Below are positions 1-7,860 of a DNA stretch of 64,000 nucleotides, piece after piece. Below the pieces are notes generated by a model. The model did no database searches, was not told the origin of the DNA, and worked only from the letters and a program-made list of their open reading frames with translations. The DNA is from Candidatus Sulfopaludibacter sp. SbA3 (lineage in GTDB: Bacteria > Pseudomonadota > Alphaproteobacteria > Caulobacterales > Hyphomonadaceae), in contig CAMDAC010000005.1 of the NCBI GenBank assembly GCA_945888325.1, forward strand, positions 97,690 through 161,689, in the 5' to 3' direction. Position 1 is the stretch's first letter; every line of letters starts with the position of its first letter. Made by a program: the position numbers and the translations under genes.

Positions 1-98
1 TGCACATCTTCCCAGACGCGCTGCCCGGTGGCATCACCACCGCCCTGATCCTGTGTTCCCTTTTTTACGCGAGAGACAAACAATCTTTTTCGGTCCAT
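1..98 (-). CDS. dnaA: DnaA replication initiator, N-terminal fragment (cut by window edge)
   Basis: Reading leftwards from an ATG at 98-96, 32 codons are open to the window edge. They encode a basic start (MDRKRLFVSRVKKG) followed by a Gly/Asp-rich linker and then QRVWEDV, which resembles the beginning of DnaA domain I (the W-x-x-V helix that binds helicase and partner proteins). A GGGG stretch lies about 8 nt before the ATG. Position supports the call: in many alphaproteobacteria dnaA lies immediately downstream of rpsT in the same direction, as here. DnaA is the ATP-dependent initiator that opens oriC. Only about 7% of the expected protein is visible, so no ATPase or DNA-binding motif can be checked. 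The identity rests on the short domain I match plus gene order. Confidence 0.72.
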   Translation of the reverse strand, partial: MDRKRLFVSRVKKGTQDQGGGDATGQRVWEDV

Positions 99-407
99 CA
101 CCGACCCCGTTTCTAGTTTTGATCGCTCTTTCCAACTCGCACACCACGCGCCCGGCAGGCCCCCGCCTGATACTCTAAAAATACTCTTTACCGGGACGAT
201 ATTAGCTGGTCGGGTCAGCCTATTCGCCACAGAATTTCAACACAAGCCCCACTTTTTTGCGAACGTCTCAGTTATCGTGTTGACATGTCGGGCTTCTCAA
301 AAATGCACAGGAAATTCATGCGGTTGCACCGGAAAACTATTTTTTAGTGAGCGTTTGCTGACATTTGTTCCCCGAATTTCTGTCAACTGGGAACATCCAT
401 AACAGGC

Positions 408-416
408 TGTGGAAAA
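408..416 (-). promoter_or_regulatory. DnaA box in the dnaA leader/upstream region
   Basis: The minus strand reads TTTTCCACA, a full match to the relaxed DnaA-box consensus TTWTNCACA. It lies about 310 nt upstream of the dnaA start in the 520-nt spacer between rpsT and dnaA. DnaA autoregulation through such boxes is known in several bacteria. Here it is inferred from one box only. No GANTC methylation site was found between 99 and 619. The rest of the spacer is AT-richer than its surroundings and holds no gene I can support. Confidence 0.45.
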
Positions 417-547
417 CTCATATTTCCGAAGCGTGTTTGCAGGGGGGCAACATGGTCTTTAAAGGGCGCTGACGCGCACCCGCAAAGGTTGCGGACGGCG
501 CACGTTTCTGCGTGTGGCAAATCGGTTCGCCAAGAGAGGTGAGGGGC

Positions 548-582
548 AAAAACAAAGCCCGCCAGGATCATCCGGCGGGCTT
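548..582 (-). terminator. Rho-independent terminator after rpsT
   Basis: On the minus strand a 9-bp perfect stem AAGCCCGCC / GGCGGGCTT (582-574 with 563-555) has a 10-nt loop and is followed by TGTTTTTG. It sits about 40 nt past the rpsT stop, so rpsT transcripts probably end here and dnaA has its own promoter in the following spacer. Confidence 0.85.
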
Positions 583-619
583 CGATTTCAGGTCGCCGGA
601 GGCGCCTGATCTTTCAGTT

Positions 620-883
620 TCAGGCCATCGCCTTGACGCGGGCCGACAGGCGCGAAACCTTGCGGGAGGCCGTGTTCTTGTGGGTGATGCCCTTGGTCAC
701 GGAGCGCATGATCTCCGGCTGGGCAGCCTTCAGCGCTTCAGCAGCAGCCGATTTGTCGCCCGAAGCAATCGCTTCTTCGACCTTGCGGACATAGGTGCGC
801 ACGCGGGAGCGGCGGGCTTTGTTGACCTCGGTGCGCGCTTCAATCTTGCGCACCATTTTCTTGGCAGATTTCGTATTCGCCAT
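620..883 (-). CDS. rpsT: 30S ribosomal protein S20
   Basis: An 87-residue, Lys/Arg-rich all-helical protein starting [17 protein letters not shown], which is the standard S20 N-terminus. Length is normal for bacterial S20 (about 85-90). S20 binds 16S rRNA early in 30S assembly, at the 5' domain and helix 44. The ATG follows a Shine-Dalgarno-like GGAG about 6 nt upstream (CCAGGAGTTTACG before ATG on the minus strand). It is flanked upstream by an enoyl-CoA hydratase gene on the same strand and downstream by a terminator and dnaA, the order seen in many alphaproteobacteria. Confidence 0.97.
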   Translation of the reverse strand: MANTKSAKKMVRKIEARTEVNKARRSRVRTYVRKVEEAIASGDKSAAAEALKAAQPEIMRSVTKGITHKNTASRKVSRLSARVKAMA

Positions 884-1000
884 CGTAAACTCCTGGAGCC
901 CCGGGAAAGTCCCCCGTCAGGCCGAAGGCGGGGAGATACATAAAGGCCGGGTGCGCGTCAACCAGACTCAGACCGGAAAAGCAGCATTCCGGCAGGCCTT

Positions 1001-1783
1001 TCAGCGATCCTTGAAGTGGGCCGTGCGCTTTTCGACGTAAGCCTTCATGCCTTCTTTTTGGTCATCGGTGGCAAAAAGCGAGTGGAACAGGCGCCGTTCG
1101 AACTGGATGCCCTGTGCCAGCGGGGTTTCGAAGGAGGCATTGATGGCCTCTTTCGTCATCATCGCCGCCGCCCGCGGCATCAGCGAAATGGTCCGCGCCA
1201 GCTCCCGGGCTTCGTCCATGAGGTCGTCAGCCGGCACAATCCGGCTGACCAGCCCGCAGCGCTCGGCCTCCACGGCCTCCATCATGCGGCCGGTCAGGCA
1301 GAGTTCCATGGCTTTCGACTTGCCGATCGCCCGCGCCATCCGCTGCGTCCCGCCGGCGCCCGGCATCACGCCGAGGCGGATTTCTGGCTGCCCGAACCGC
1401 GCATTGTCGGCCGCCAGGATAATGTCGCACATCATCGCCAGCTCGCAGCCTCCGCCGATCGCATAGCCGCCCACCGCCGCGATCAGCGGCTTGCGGGTGC
1501 GCGCCGCGCGTTCCCAGTTCCTTGTGATGAAGTCCTCATAATAGGATTGCGGGAAAGTCTTGGCCTGGATTTCCTTGACATCCGCCCCGCCGGAAAATGC
1601 CTTCTTGGAGCCGGTCAGGATGATGCAGCGGACATTGTCATCCGCCTCGAACCGGTCAAACGCCGCCGAAAGCTCCGACATCATCTCCTCGCAGAGCGCG
1701 TTCAGGCTCTCCGGCCGGTTCATCTGGATCACGGCAAAGCCGTCTTCGGTATCGATCTCGGTGATCAGGGTCTTATAGGACAT
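1001..1783 (-). CDS. Enoyl-CoA hydratase/isomerase (crotonase family)
   Basis: A 260-residue crotonase-fold protein. The oxyanion-hole segment (FSGGADVKEI, about 63-72) and both catalytic glutamates of true hydratases are present: Glu114 in GGGCELAMMCD and Glu134 in GQPEIRLG, followed by PGAGGTQRM. This is the pattern of mitochondrial-type short-chain enoyl-CoA hydratase, which adds water to 2-trans-enoyl-CoA in beta-oxidation, so hydratase activity is more likely than a divergent crotonase function. Cytosolic, with no targeting signal. It lies upstream of rpsT with a 117-nt gap, a neighbourhood also common in related genomes. The exact acyl chain preference cannot be read from the sequence. 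Confidence 0.9.
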   Translation of the reverse strand: MSYKTLITEIDTEDGFAVIQMNRPESLNALCEEMMSELSAAFDRFEADDNVRCIILTGSKKAFSGGADVKEIQAKTFPQSYYEDFITRNWERAARTRKPLIAAVGGYAIGGGCELAMMCDIILAADNARFGQPEIRLGVMPGAGGTQRMARAIGKSKAMELCLTGRMMEAVEAERCGLVSRIVPADDLMDEARELARTISLMPRAAAMMTKEAINASFETPLAQGIQFERRLFHSLFATDDQKEGMKAYVEKRTAHFKDR

Positions 1784-1982
1784 GGGAGCTTTCTGGGAGG
1801 GGAGCGCTGGGAGGGGCTGCGTTAACGCGGTGGGTCCGTCGGATGCGAACAGCGGCGATGGGGCAGGTCGGGCCTCGGTAAATGTGGCAAACTCGCGGCG
1901 CTATACGCCAAGGCCGCCGGCTTGTCACCCAGTGCGACCTTGCGTCCTGTCAAAGCAGGCGCCGCCCCTCTATATCCGCTGC

Positions 1983-3347
1983 ATGACCGATAAACCCTCT
2001 CGAACGGACGATCCCGAACGCAACCGCCTCTCGGGCCGCATAGCGCGCACCGCGAAGGTCGGCGCGAACCTCTCCGGTGCGGGCTTCGCGTTCGCGGCCC
2101 AGTCCCTGTTCGGCGGTGTCGAGGGCGACCAGCGCACGGCGAAGGCGCTCGCCGCCGCCCTCGGCAAGTCCAAGGGCCCGCTGATGAAGATCGCGCAGCT
2201 GGTCTCCACAATCCCGGATTTCCTGCCGCCTGAATACGCCGCCGAACTCAGTCAGCTGCAGGCCGAGGCTCCGGCCATGGGCTGGCCCTTCGTCAAGCGC
2301 CGCATGCGCGCCGAGCTCGGGCCAGGGTGGGAGACAAAGTTCGCCAGCTTCGCCCACGAGGCCGCGCACGCCGCCTCCCTCGGCCAGGTCCACCGCGCCA
2401 CGCTGCACGATGGCCGCGAAGTGGCCTGCAAGCTGCAATATCCGGACATGTCCAGCGCGGTTGAATCCGATGTCGGCCAGCTGCGCACCCTGCTCGGCGT
2501 GTTCAAGCGCATGGACGGCTCCATCGATGCCGACGCGATGGTCGAGGAAATCACCGACCGCCTGCGCGAGGAACTCGACTACGCCCGCGAGGCCAAGCAC
2601 ATGGCCCTCTACGGCGCCATGCTCGCGGACAAATCCTTCGTCACCGTGCCGCAGCTCGTCCCGGACCTCTCCGCCGAACGCCTCCTCACCATGACCTGGC
2701 TTTCGGGGGAAAAGCTCAGCGCTTTCGAATCCGCCCCGCAGGAGGTGCGCAACCATATCGCCGAAATGCTGTTCTGGACCTGGTGGGCGCCGATGAACTC
2801 CTACGCCGTCATCCACGGCGACCCGCACCTCGGCAATTACCAGGTCACAGGCGGCGGCACCGGCATCAACCTGCTCGACTTCGGCTGCGTGCGCATCTTC
2901 CCGCCGAAGTTCGTCGGCGGCGTCGTTGATCTCTACCGCGCCATGCTGACCGATGATTTCGACGCGGCCTATGCCGCCTACGAAACCTGGGGTTTCGAGA
3001 ACCTGTCACGCGAACTCGTCGAAGTCCTGAACGTCTGGGCCCGCTTCATCTATGGCCCGATCATCGACGACCGCGTCCGCTCCGTCGCCGACGGCATCAA
3101 GCCCGGCGAGTATGGACGCAAGGAAGCCTTCCGCGTCCGCCAGCTGCTGAAGGAGAAGGGGCCCGTGAAGATCCCGCGCGAATTCGTCTTCATGGACCGC
3201 GCCGCCATCGGCCTCGGCGCTGCCTACCTCCGCCTCGGCGCGGAATTGAACTTCCACAAGCTGTTCGAGGAGAGCCTCGAAGGTTTCTCCGTGGACAGCG
3301 TCGCCGCGCGTCAGGCGGCCGCGCTGAAAGCCGCAGGCCTCGCGTGA
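1983..3347 (+). CDS. ABC1/UbiB-ADCK family atypical kinase
   Basis: A 454-residue ABC1 (ADCK/UbiB) family protein. The start was placed at ATG 1983 (MTDKPSRTDD). The frame is open further upstream, but that part is unlike the family. Visible motifs: KIAQ (69-72) where the family KxGQ motif is expected, the Ala-rich nucleotide loop ASLGQVH (131-137), the Lys150 of the VAVK-like strand (EVACK), HGDPHLGNY (278-286) as catalytic loop and DFG (299-301). Members act in coenzyme Q synthesis or related lipid metabolism as atypical ATPases/kinases. Here the exact substrate is unknown. The downstream PAP2 gene overlaps by 4 nt (GTGA), so the two are translationally coupled. A role in ubiquinone biogenesis is a family-level inference. 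Confidence 0.85.
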   Translation: MTDKPSRTDDPERNRLSGRIARTAKVGANLSGAGFAFAAQSLFGGVEGDQRTAKALAAALGKSKGPLMKIAQLVSTIPDFLPPEYAAELSQLQAEAPAMGWPFVKRRMRAELGPGWETKFASFAHEAAHAASLGQVHRATLHDGREVACKLQYPDMSSAVESDVGQLRTLLGVFKRMDGSIDADAMVEEITDRLREELDYAREAKHMALYGAMLADKSFVTVPQLVPDLSAERLLTMTWLSGEKLSAFESAPQEVRNHIAEMLFWTWWAPMNSYAVIHGDPHLGNYQVTGGGTGINLLDFGCVRIFPPKFVGGVVDLYRAMLTDDFDAAYAAYETWGFENLSRELVEVLNVWARFIYGPIIDDRVRSVADGIKPGEYGRKEAFRVRQLLKEKGPVKIPREFVFMDRAAIGLGAAYLRLGAELNFHKLFEESLEGFSVDSVAARQAAALKAAGLA

Positions 3348-4027
3348 AGCGCCCGGCCTGGCTCTCGCTCGCGTCGTTGCGCGAGGTCGGCCCGATTGCC
3401 GTGCTCGGTATCATTGCGCTAGGCCTGCTCGGATTCGCCGAACTCGCCGATGAAGTCTTCGAGCAGGAAACCCACGGCTTCGGCACCGCCGTCCTGACCT
3501 TCCTGCGCCTGCCGGATGACACGTCCACTCCCATCGGCCCCGCTTGGCTCCTCAACGCGATGACCGACATCACCGCCCTCGGCGGCTGCGCCGTCCTCAC
3601 GCTGCTGACGATTGCCGCGGCGCTTTACCGTTTCGCGCGCGATGACCGGGCGACCGGCCTGATCATCCTCGCTGCCATCGGCTCCGGCGCCCTCCTCGGC
3701 AATCTCCTGAAACTCGGCTTCGACCGTCCGCGCCCGGACATCGTCGAACACCTTACGCACGCCGCCAGCTCGAGTTTCCCGAGCGGTCATGCGACGCTCT
3801 CGGCCGTCACCCACCTGACCCTCGGCGCCCTGATGGCACGCGGCCAGCCGAGCGCCCGCCTCAAGGCGCTGGTGCTCGGCGGCGCAATACTGCTCACCAT
3901 CCTCGTCGGCTTCAGCCGGGTCTATCTCGGCGTCCACTGGCCCACCGATGTCCTCGCCGGCTGGTGCCTCGGCGCCGCCTGGGCCGCCCTCTGGTGGCTC
4001 GTCCTGCGCCGCGTGAAGCAAGCCTGA
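3344..4027 (+). CDS. PAP2-family membrane phosphatase
   Basis: A 227-residue multi-pass membrane protein, starting at a GTG that overlaps the previous stop. The three phosphatase motifs are complete: KLGFDRPRP (123-131, K-x6-RP), PSGH (146-149) and SRVYLGVHWPTD (191-202, with the nucleophilic/acid His and Asp in place). Hydrophobic segments lie around 18-35, 80-96, 105-120, 176-190 and 203-221. Family members remove phosphate from phosphatidate, undecaprenyl pyrophosphate or related lipids at the outer face of the inner membrane. It is coupled to the ABC1 kinase gene, suggesting a shared lipid substrate pathway, which is inference. The substrate cannot be decided from sequence. Confidence 0.87.
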   Translation: MKRPAWLSLASLREVGPIAVLGIIALGLLGFAELADEVFEQETHGFGTAVLTFLRLPDDTSTPIGPAWLLNAMTDITALGGCAVLTLLTIAAALYRFARDDRATGLIILAAIGSGALLGNLLKLGFDRPRPDIVEHLTHAASSSFPSGHATLSAVTHLTLGALMARGQPSARLKALVLGGAILLTILVGFSRVYLGVHWPTDVLAGWCLGAAWAALWWLVLRRVKQA

Positions 4028-4034
4028 GCGGTGC

Positions 4035-5309
4035 CTATGCCATCTCGAAACGGATCGGTACTTCCTTCGGGCCGGACACAAAGTTCGCCTGTGTGCGCCG
4101 CGCCGGCCCGTTCAGTTCGACGGACTTGAGCCGCGGCAGGAGTTCTTCCCACAGCACCCGCATCTCCATGCGGCCGAGGTGCTGGCCGAGGCAGACGTGG
4201 GCGCCGTAGCCGAACGCAACGTGCTTGTTGGGCGTGCGGTCTGCCTTGAACACATAGGGATCATCGAACACCGCTTCATCGCGGTTGCCGGACGGATAGG
4301 ACAGGAACAACCAGTCACCCTTGCTGATCGCCTTGCCCGCCACTTCCGTGTCAGCGGTCGCCGTGCGCATGAAATGCTTCACCGGTGTTTCCCAGCGGAT
4401 CGACTCTTCCACCATCGCCGGGATCAGCGACGGGTCGTCTTTCACCTTCCGGAACTCGCCGGGGTTTTCCGCCAGTGCCCACAGCGCGCCGGCCGTGGTG
4501 TTGGACGTCGTGTCATGGCCCGCCGTCGCCGCGATGATATAGTAGCTCATCGCTTCGAGATGGCCGAGGGGTTGTCCGTATACGGAGCCATTGGCGATGA
4601 CGCTGGCCAGATCCTCGCGCGGAGACTTCCGGCGATCCTCTGTCATGGCGTTGAAGTAGGTCATGAAGTCGACAACCGTGGCGTTGAGCATGTTCAATGC
4701 ATCACCGGCATCGTCGATTTCCTTGCCGGCCCGGTTCACGTCGGGGTCCTGCGTGCCGAACAATTCCTGCGTGAGCTTCAGCATGCGTGGCTCATCAGCG
4801 GCAGGGACGCCGAGCACTTCCATGATCACGTGCAGCGGGTAGAGGAAGGCCACATCGCGCGCGAAGTCGCACTCGGTGCCCTTCGCGGCCATCTTGTCGA
4901 TGAAGCCGCGGGCGATGTCCCGGATCCGGTCTTCCAGCTTCCGCAGGTTCTGCGGCATGAACCAGGACTGGGTCAGCCGGCGGTATTGCATGTGATCGGG
5001 GTTATCCATCTGCACCAGCGAGCGCAGCAGGTTCGGCGAGCCGCCCATCATCTCGCGCACCCGGCGGTCCGCCTCGATCGTCGTCAGCGTCGCCGAGCGG
5101 TCCTCGTTGTGAAACAGGTCGTTCTGCCGCTCGATGTGCAGGATGTCCGCATGCCGGGTCACCACCCAGAAAGGGTCGAACCCTTCGATCTTGGCGACGT
5201 CCAGCGGCGCATTCTTGCGCAGCCAGGCAAACGCCGCATGCGACCGGTCCCAGTCGCCATAGGCTTTCGGATCAATCACGTCTTTTGCGATTTCATCGGG
5301 TATGGCCAT
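4035..5309 (-). CDS. Cytochrome P450, CYP108-like
   Basis: A 424-residue soluble P450. The I-helix reads AGHDTTSNT, the K-helix ExxR is in EESIRWETPVKHFMRTA, and the heme loop is FGYGAHVCLGQHLGR with the thiolate Cys373. From memory the protein resembles P450terp (CYP108A1, alpha-terpineol hydroxylase) over its whole length: similar N-terminus, LRKLEDRIRDIA, YPLHVIMEVLGVP and a C-terminus ending NFVSGPKEVPIRFE. The expected reaction is O2-dependent hydroxylation of a small hydrophobic substrate, with electrons from a ferredoxin or similar donor. It is transcribed away from a TetR regulator and a rubredoxin. No dedicated ferredoxin or reductase gene is adjacent. Substrate is unknown. Confidence 0.92.
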   Translation of the reverse strand: MAIPDEIAKDVIDPKAYGDWDRSHAAFAWLRKNAPLDVAKIEGFDPFWVVTRHADILHIERQNDLFHNEDRSATLTTIEADRRVREMMGGSPNLLRSLVQMDNPDHMQYRRLTQSWFMPQNLRKLEDRIRDIARGFIDKMAAKGTECDFARDVAFLYPLHVIMEVLGVPAADEPRMLKLTQELFGTQDPDVNRAGKEIDDAGDALNMLNATVVDFMTYFNAMTEDRRKSPREDLASVIANGSVYGQPLGHLEAMSYYIIAATAGHDTTSNTTAGALWALAENPGEFRKVKDDPSLIPAMVEESIRWETPVKHFMRTATADTEVAGKAISKGDWLFLSYPSGNRDEAVFDDPYVFKADRTPNKHVAFGYGAHVCLGQHLGRMEMRVLWEELLPRLKSVELNGPARRTQANFVSGPKEVPIRFEMA

Positions 5310-5363
5310 GAGTGTCCTCCCAGAACACGGTGCCGGTTGATCCGGCGATTGGGGCAGGACTAC

Positions 5364-5395
5364 AACAAACTTGCTATACAGCCAACAATTATGTT
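5364..5395. promoter_or_regulatory. Operator-like inverted repeat between P450 and tetR
   Basis: In the 97-nt divergent spacer, AACAAACTTG (5364-5373) and CAATTATGTT (5386-5395) form 10-nt arms that match 8 of 10 positions as an inverted repeat, around a 12-nt centre containing TATACA. This AT-rich element sits 12 nt before the TetR start. TetR repressors commonly bind such sites in divergent spacers, so autoregulation and control of the P450 gene is likely, by inference. Confidence 0.5.
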
Positions 5396-5406
5396 AGGGG
5401 TGCGAC

Positions 5407-6066
5407 ATGAAGAACGCCGAGGCAGAGATCGACAGTCCGGCCCGCCGCCTCACGCAGGCGGAGCGGCGGGACAGGTCCGAGCGCGAGTTGATCTCGGCGG
5501 CGATCAAGGTCGTCGCGGAGCAGGGCGTCTCCGCCGCCACGTTTGATGCGATCGCCCGCGAAGCCGGCTTCTCGCGCGGCCTCGTCACCCAGCGCTTCGG
5601 CTCAAAGGAAGGCCTGATCCGCTCTCTCATCTGGCACCTGCACCAGTGGCAGGGCGAAGTCCTCGAGGCTGGCCAGGTCGACGAGATGGACGGGCTCGAT
5701 GCCCTGTGCGCCTTCGTCCAGCTGCACTGTGACGCGATGCCGGCGCAGTCCGAAAGCGCCGCCTATTTCATGCTGCTCGCCGCCGCAGTGGCCGACCGGC
5801 TGGAGACACGGGGCGCCTTTGCCGAGTCGCATGAACTGGAGCGCGTGCTCATCCGCGCCTTCATCGAGCGCGGCCAGAAGAGCGGCCACATCCGTCCCGA
5901 AATCGATGCCGATGCCGAAGCGCTGATGGCAGGCTGCAGCCTGCTCGGCCTGCGGATGCAATGCCTGATCGATCCCGCCTTCGATCCCGCGCCGGTTCGC
6001 GACGCCCTCATTGGCGCCCTGCGGGATCACCTGAAGATCAAGACCGGAAAGGGGAAACGCGCATGA
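5407..6066 (+). CDS. TetR/AcrR-family transcriptional regulator
   Basis: A 219-residue TetR-type protein. The N-terminal helix-turn-helix is at about 45-66 (TFDAIAREAGFSRGLVTQRF), followed by the usual SKEGLI segment. The C-terminal about 140 residues form the helical ligand-binding and dimer domain, without a recognisable effector signature. It is divergent from the P450 gene and overlaps the rubredoxin gene by 4 nt (ATGA). The simplest reading is a repressor of both directions, released by a hydrophobic substrate of the oxygenase. A similar rubredoxin-TetR pairing is known in alkane hydroxylase clusters. No alkB is present here. Confidence 0.9.
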   Translation: MKNAEAEIDSPARRLTQAERRDRSERELISAAIKVVAEQGVSAATFDAIAREAGFSRGLVTQRFGSKEGLIRSLIWHLHQWQGEVLEAGQVDEMDGLDALCAFVQLHCDAMPAQSESAAYFMLLAAAVADRLETRGAFAESHELERVLIRAFIERGQKSGHIRPEIDADAEALMAGCSLLGLRMQCLIDPAFDPAPVRDALIGALRDHLKIKTGKGKRA

Positions 6067-6239
6067 GCGCGCCATACAAGACCTGGCAATGCCGGACCTG
6101 CGGCTACCTCTATGACGAGGCCGAAGGCGATGCGGGCGAAGGCCTCGCGCCCGGCACCCGCTGGGGCGACATTCCGGAAAGCTGGATCTGCCCGCTCTGC
6201 GGCACACCGAAAGCCGAGTTCGACATGGTGGAACTCTAG
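6063..6239 (+). CDS. Rubredoxin
   Basis: A 58-residue one-iron electron carrier. Two CxxCG knuckles ligate iron: WQCRTCGYLYDE (Cys10, Cys13) and ICPLCGTPK (Cys43, Cys46), with the family-typical PGTRWGDIPESW between them. ATG 6063 overlaps the TetR stop, so translation is coupled and the two share regulation. Rubredoxins pass electrons to oxygenases, peroxide reductases or other redox enzymes. Whether it serves the neighbouring P450 is unproven, since P450s normally use [2Fe-2S] ferredoxins. Confidence 0.95.
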   Translation: MSAPYKTWQCRTCGYLYDEAEGDAGEGLAPGTRWGDIPESWICPLCGTPKAEFDMVEL

Positions 6240-6289
6240 AAGAATTGAAGAAACAGCGTCGAGGCAGCAGGGCCACTAAACTGATGGGT

Positions 6290-6883
6290 TCACTCCCACA
6301 CTAAGCCCATCGGCCTGAACGTCACCTGTTGAGGTCCTGCCTCATAAACCGGCAGTTCGATCACTACTTTTTCGGCCTCCTTCAATTTCTGAAGGAACTT
6401 TGATTGTGATCGAATGAAAAGTGCACCCGTACCGCCACCATCGGGTTCCGCGCAGCTATAAGACTCTATCGTGCCTTCATCAAATTTCACCGCAAGTTGA
6501 TCGTCGTCGTAAGAGTTGCACGTAAATTGGCCGTCGATCTGAACGATGATTGAAAGTCCGTCCAATGGGCGATCCCGAAGCACCAATCTCGCAGGCTGTG
6601 GAGTGTAGGGCCAAGAAACGCCTACATCATTCTCCGATTCGAGAAACGCGAATTTGGTCGTTGTGCCACGCATCTCGTCTTTGTCTTCAGTATACGTCCA
6701 ACCGCTCGCCGGAACACTGTCTGCTTCAACAGCTTCAGAATGTTCCAAGTTGGTTTGGTGCGAGCTTGTCTGCTGTGAACTACTTGCGTCGGAAGTTGGT
6801 TCATTCGTCGGAGTTGTTGTTCCACCACAAGCTACTATCAGCGGCGCGCACAGCACGGCGATCAAAACTTGCTTGTTCAACAC
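6290..6883 (-). CDS. Predicted lipoprotein of unknown function
   Basis: The frame is open from further upstream, but the likely start is GTG 6883 or the adjacent TTG 6880, both behind an AAGGGGG ribosome-binding run. From there the protein (about 197 residues) has a lipoprotein signal, NKQVLIAVLCAPLIVACGG, with the lipid-modified Cys in LIVAC, then a Thr/Ser-rich linker. The rest is a compact beta-rich domain with two later Cys residues (FTCNS, YSCAE). I do not recognise the family. The gene and its flanks are visibly AT-richer than the neighbours, which suggests acquisition. It ends about 50 nt from the convergent rubredoxin stop. Confidence 0.6.
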   Translation of the reverse strand: MLNKQVLIAVLCAPLIVACGGTTTPTNEPTSDASSSQQTSSHQTNLEHSEAVEADSVPASGWTYTEDKDEMRGTTTKFAFLESENDVGVSWPYTPQPARLVLRDRPLDGLSIIVQIDGQFTCNSYDDDQLAVKFDEGTIESYSCAEPDGGGTGALFIRSQSKFLQKLKEAEKVVIELPVYEAGPQQVTFRPMGLVWE

Positions 6884-6995
6884 AGCCCCCTTGATTCGTT
6901 GAGCTTTCACTTGATAGATTTTCAGAAATCTGAAAAGCAATTCGACTACCCAAGGTACCTTACCTCTTCGCTGCACTTTACTGGATTGGTAATGC

Positions 6996-7778
6996 TCAGC
7001 GCGCGGCGACCCGGACGCATTTCCCGCTGGCCGTCTCGCAGTCCAGCCGGTCAACATCCAGCAGATCGCCGAACGGATTGATCGTCGACGGATCATCCAC
7101 CTTCAGCGTCAGCGCGTAGGCGTCGCCGATATTCGCCGCATTGCGGAACCATGAGACCGAGGTGCCCGCGCACAGTGTTTTCGTTTCGCCCGGCTGCAGC
7201 GACAGCGACGAGACGCCCGGCGCCGTCGCGACCCATTCGCCCTTCGCATCGTGCAGCGTCAGGAAAAAGCGCAGCTTCCGGTTCGAGGCATTGCGCGCTT
7301 CGGCGCAGGCCTCGAGGTGGCGCGTGCCGTTCATCCCTTCGCTGACCGTCTGGCTCAACTTGCCGAACTGGCCTTCAGTCACGCCGCGCGGATAGAGCAT
7401 CGAACCGAACCGGGAATTGACCGAGCGGTAATAGGTATAGGCCGCCACTTCGCAGGCCGCATGCTTGCCGGCCGCGCTGGATTTCGGCCAGTTGGCATCG
7501 CAGGCCTCGCGCATGTCGCTGAGGAAGTCGGCGTCGCATACGCCCTGGTCAAGCTGGCCGGAGCGGTAGCAGGCATCGTGGAACTTGCAGGCCTCGAGGA
7601 AGGGCCCGTCCGGCACCACCGCGTCCAGCAGGTCGCGCCCGCCGCAGGCATCCAGCGGCTCGCGTGCGCTCATCACCGAGGCCGAGACGACGGCATTGTC
7701 TCGGGCCCGGCCCTTCGCAAGGGCGGGAGGAGCCAGCAGGCTGGCGGCGAGGGCGGCAGCAAACAGTGTGCGAAGCAT
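6996..7778 (-). CDS. Secreted phospholipase A2-like protein
   Basis: A 260-residue exported protein. A Sec signal (MLRTLFAAALAASLLAPPALA) is cleaved after about residue 21. The region 45-110 carries the phospholipase A2 signature CKFHDACYRSG, with the catalytic His67-Asp68 pair flanked by Cys64 and Cys70, and further Cys at 81 and 93 suited to disulfides. This matches prokaryotic/fungal PLA2 proteins, which hydrolyse the sn-2 ester of phospholipids with calcium. The canonical calcium loop is not obvious, so activity is uncertain. The C-terminal about 120 residues are a separate beta-rich domain with paired Cys. It is probably periplasmic or extracellular. Confidence 0.72.
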   Translation of the reverse strand: MLRTLFAAALAASLLAPPALAKGRARDNAVVSASVMSAREPLDACGGRDLLDAVVPDGPFLEACKFHDACYRSGQLDQGVCDADFLSDMREACDANWPKSSAAGKHAACEVAAYTYYRSVNSRFGSMLYPRGVTEGQFGKLSQTVSEGMNGTRHLEACAEARNASNRKLRFFLTLHDAKGEWVATAPGVSSLSLQPGETKTLCAGTSVSWFRNAANIGDAYALTLKVDDPSTINPFGDLLDVDRLDCETASGKCVRVAAR

Positions 7779-7860
7779 GGGGAGAATGCTTTCCGGTCTC
7801 CGCTGGCAAATTCAAGGCATCCCTTGCAGTCGCCCCGCTCCCGGGTTTATCCCGCCTGCC

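Noticed and set aside
284..305. Plus-strand TTGACA promoter in the dnaA spacer.
   Set aside because: A box is present, but nothing is encoded downstream in that direction except opposite rpsT, so no product supports it.
1782..1982. 67-codon N-terminal extension of the ABC1 kinase.
   Set aside because: No family similarity before MTDKPSRTDD, and the extension begins within 2 nt of the divergent gene's start codon.
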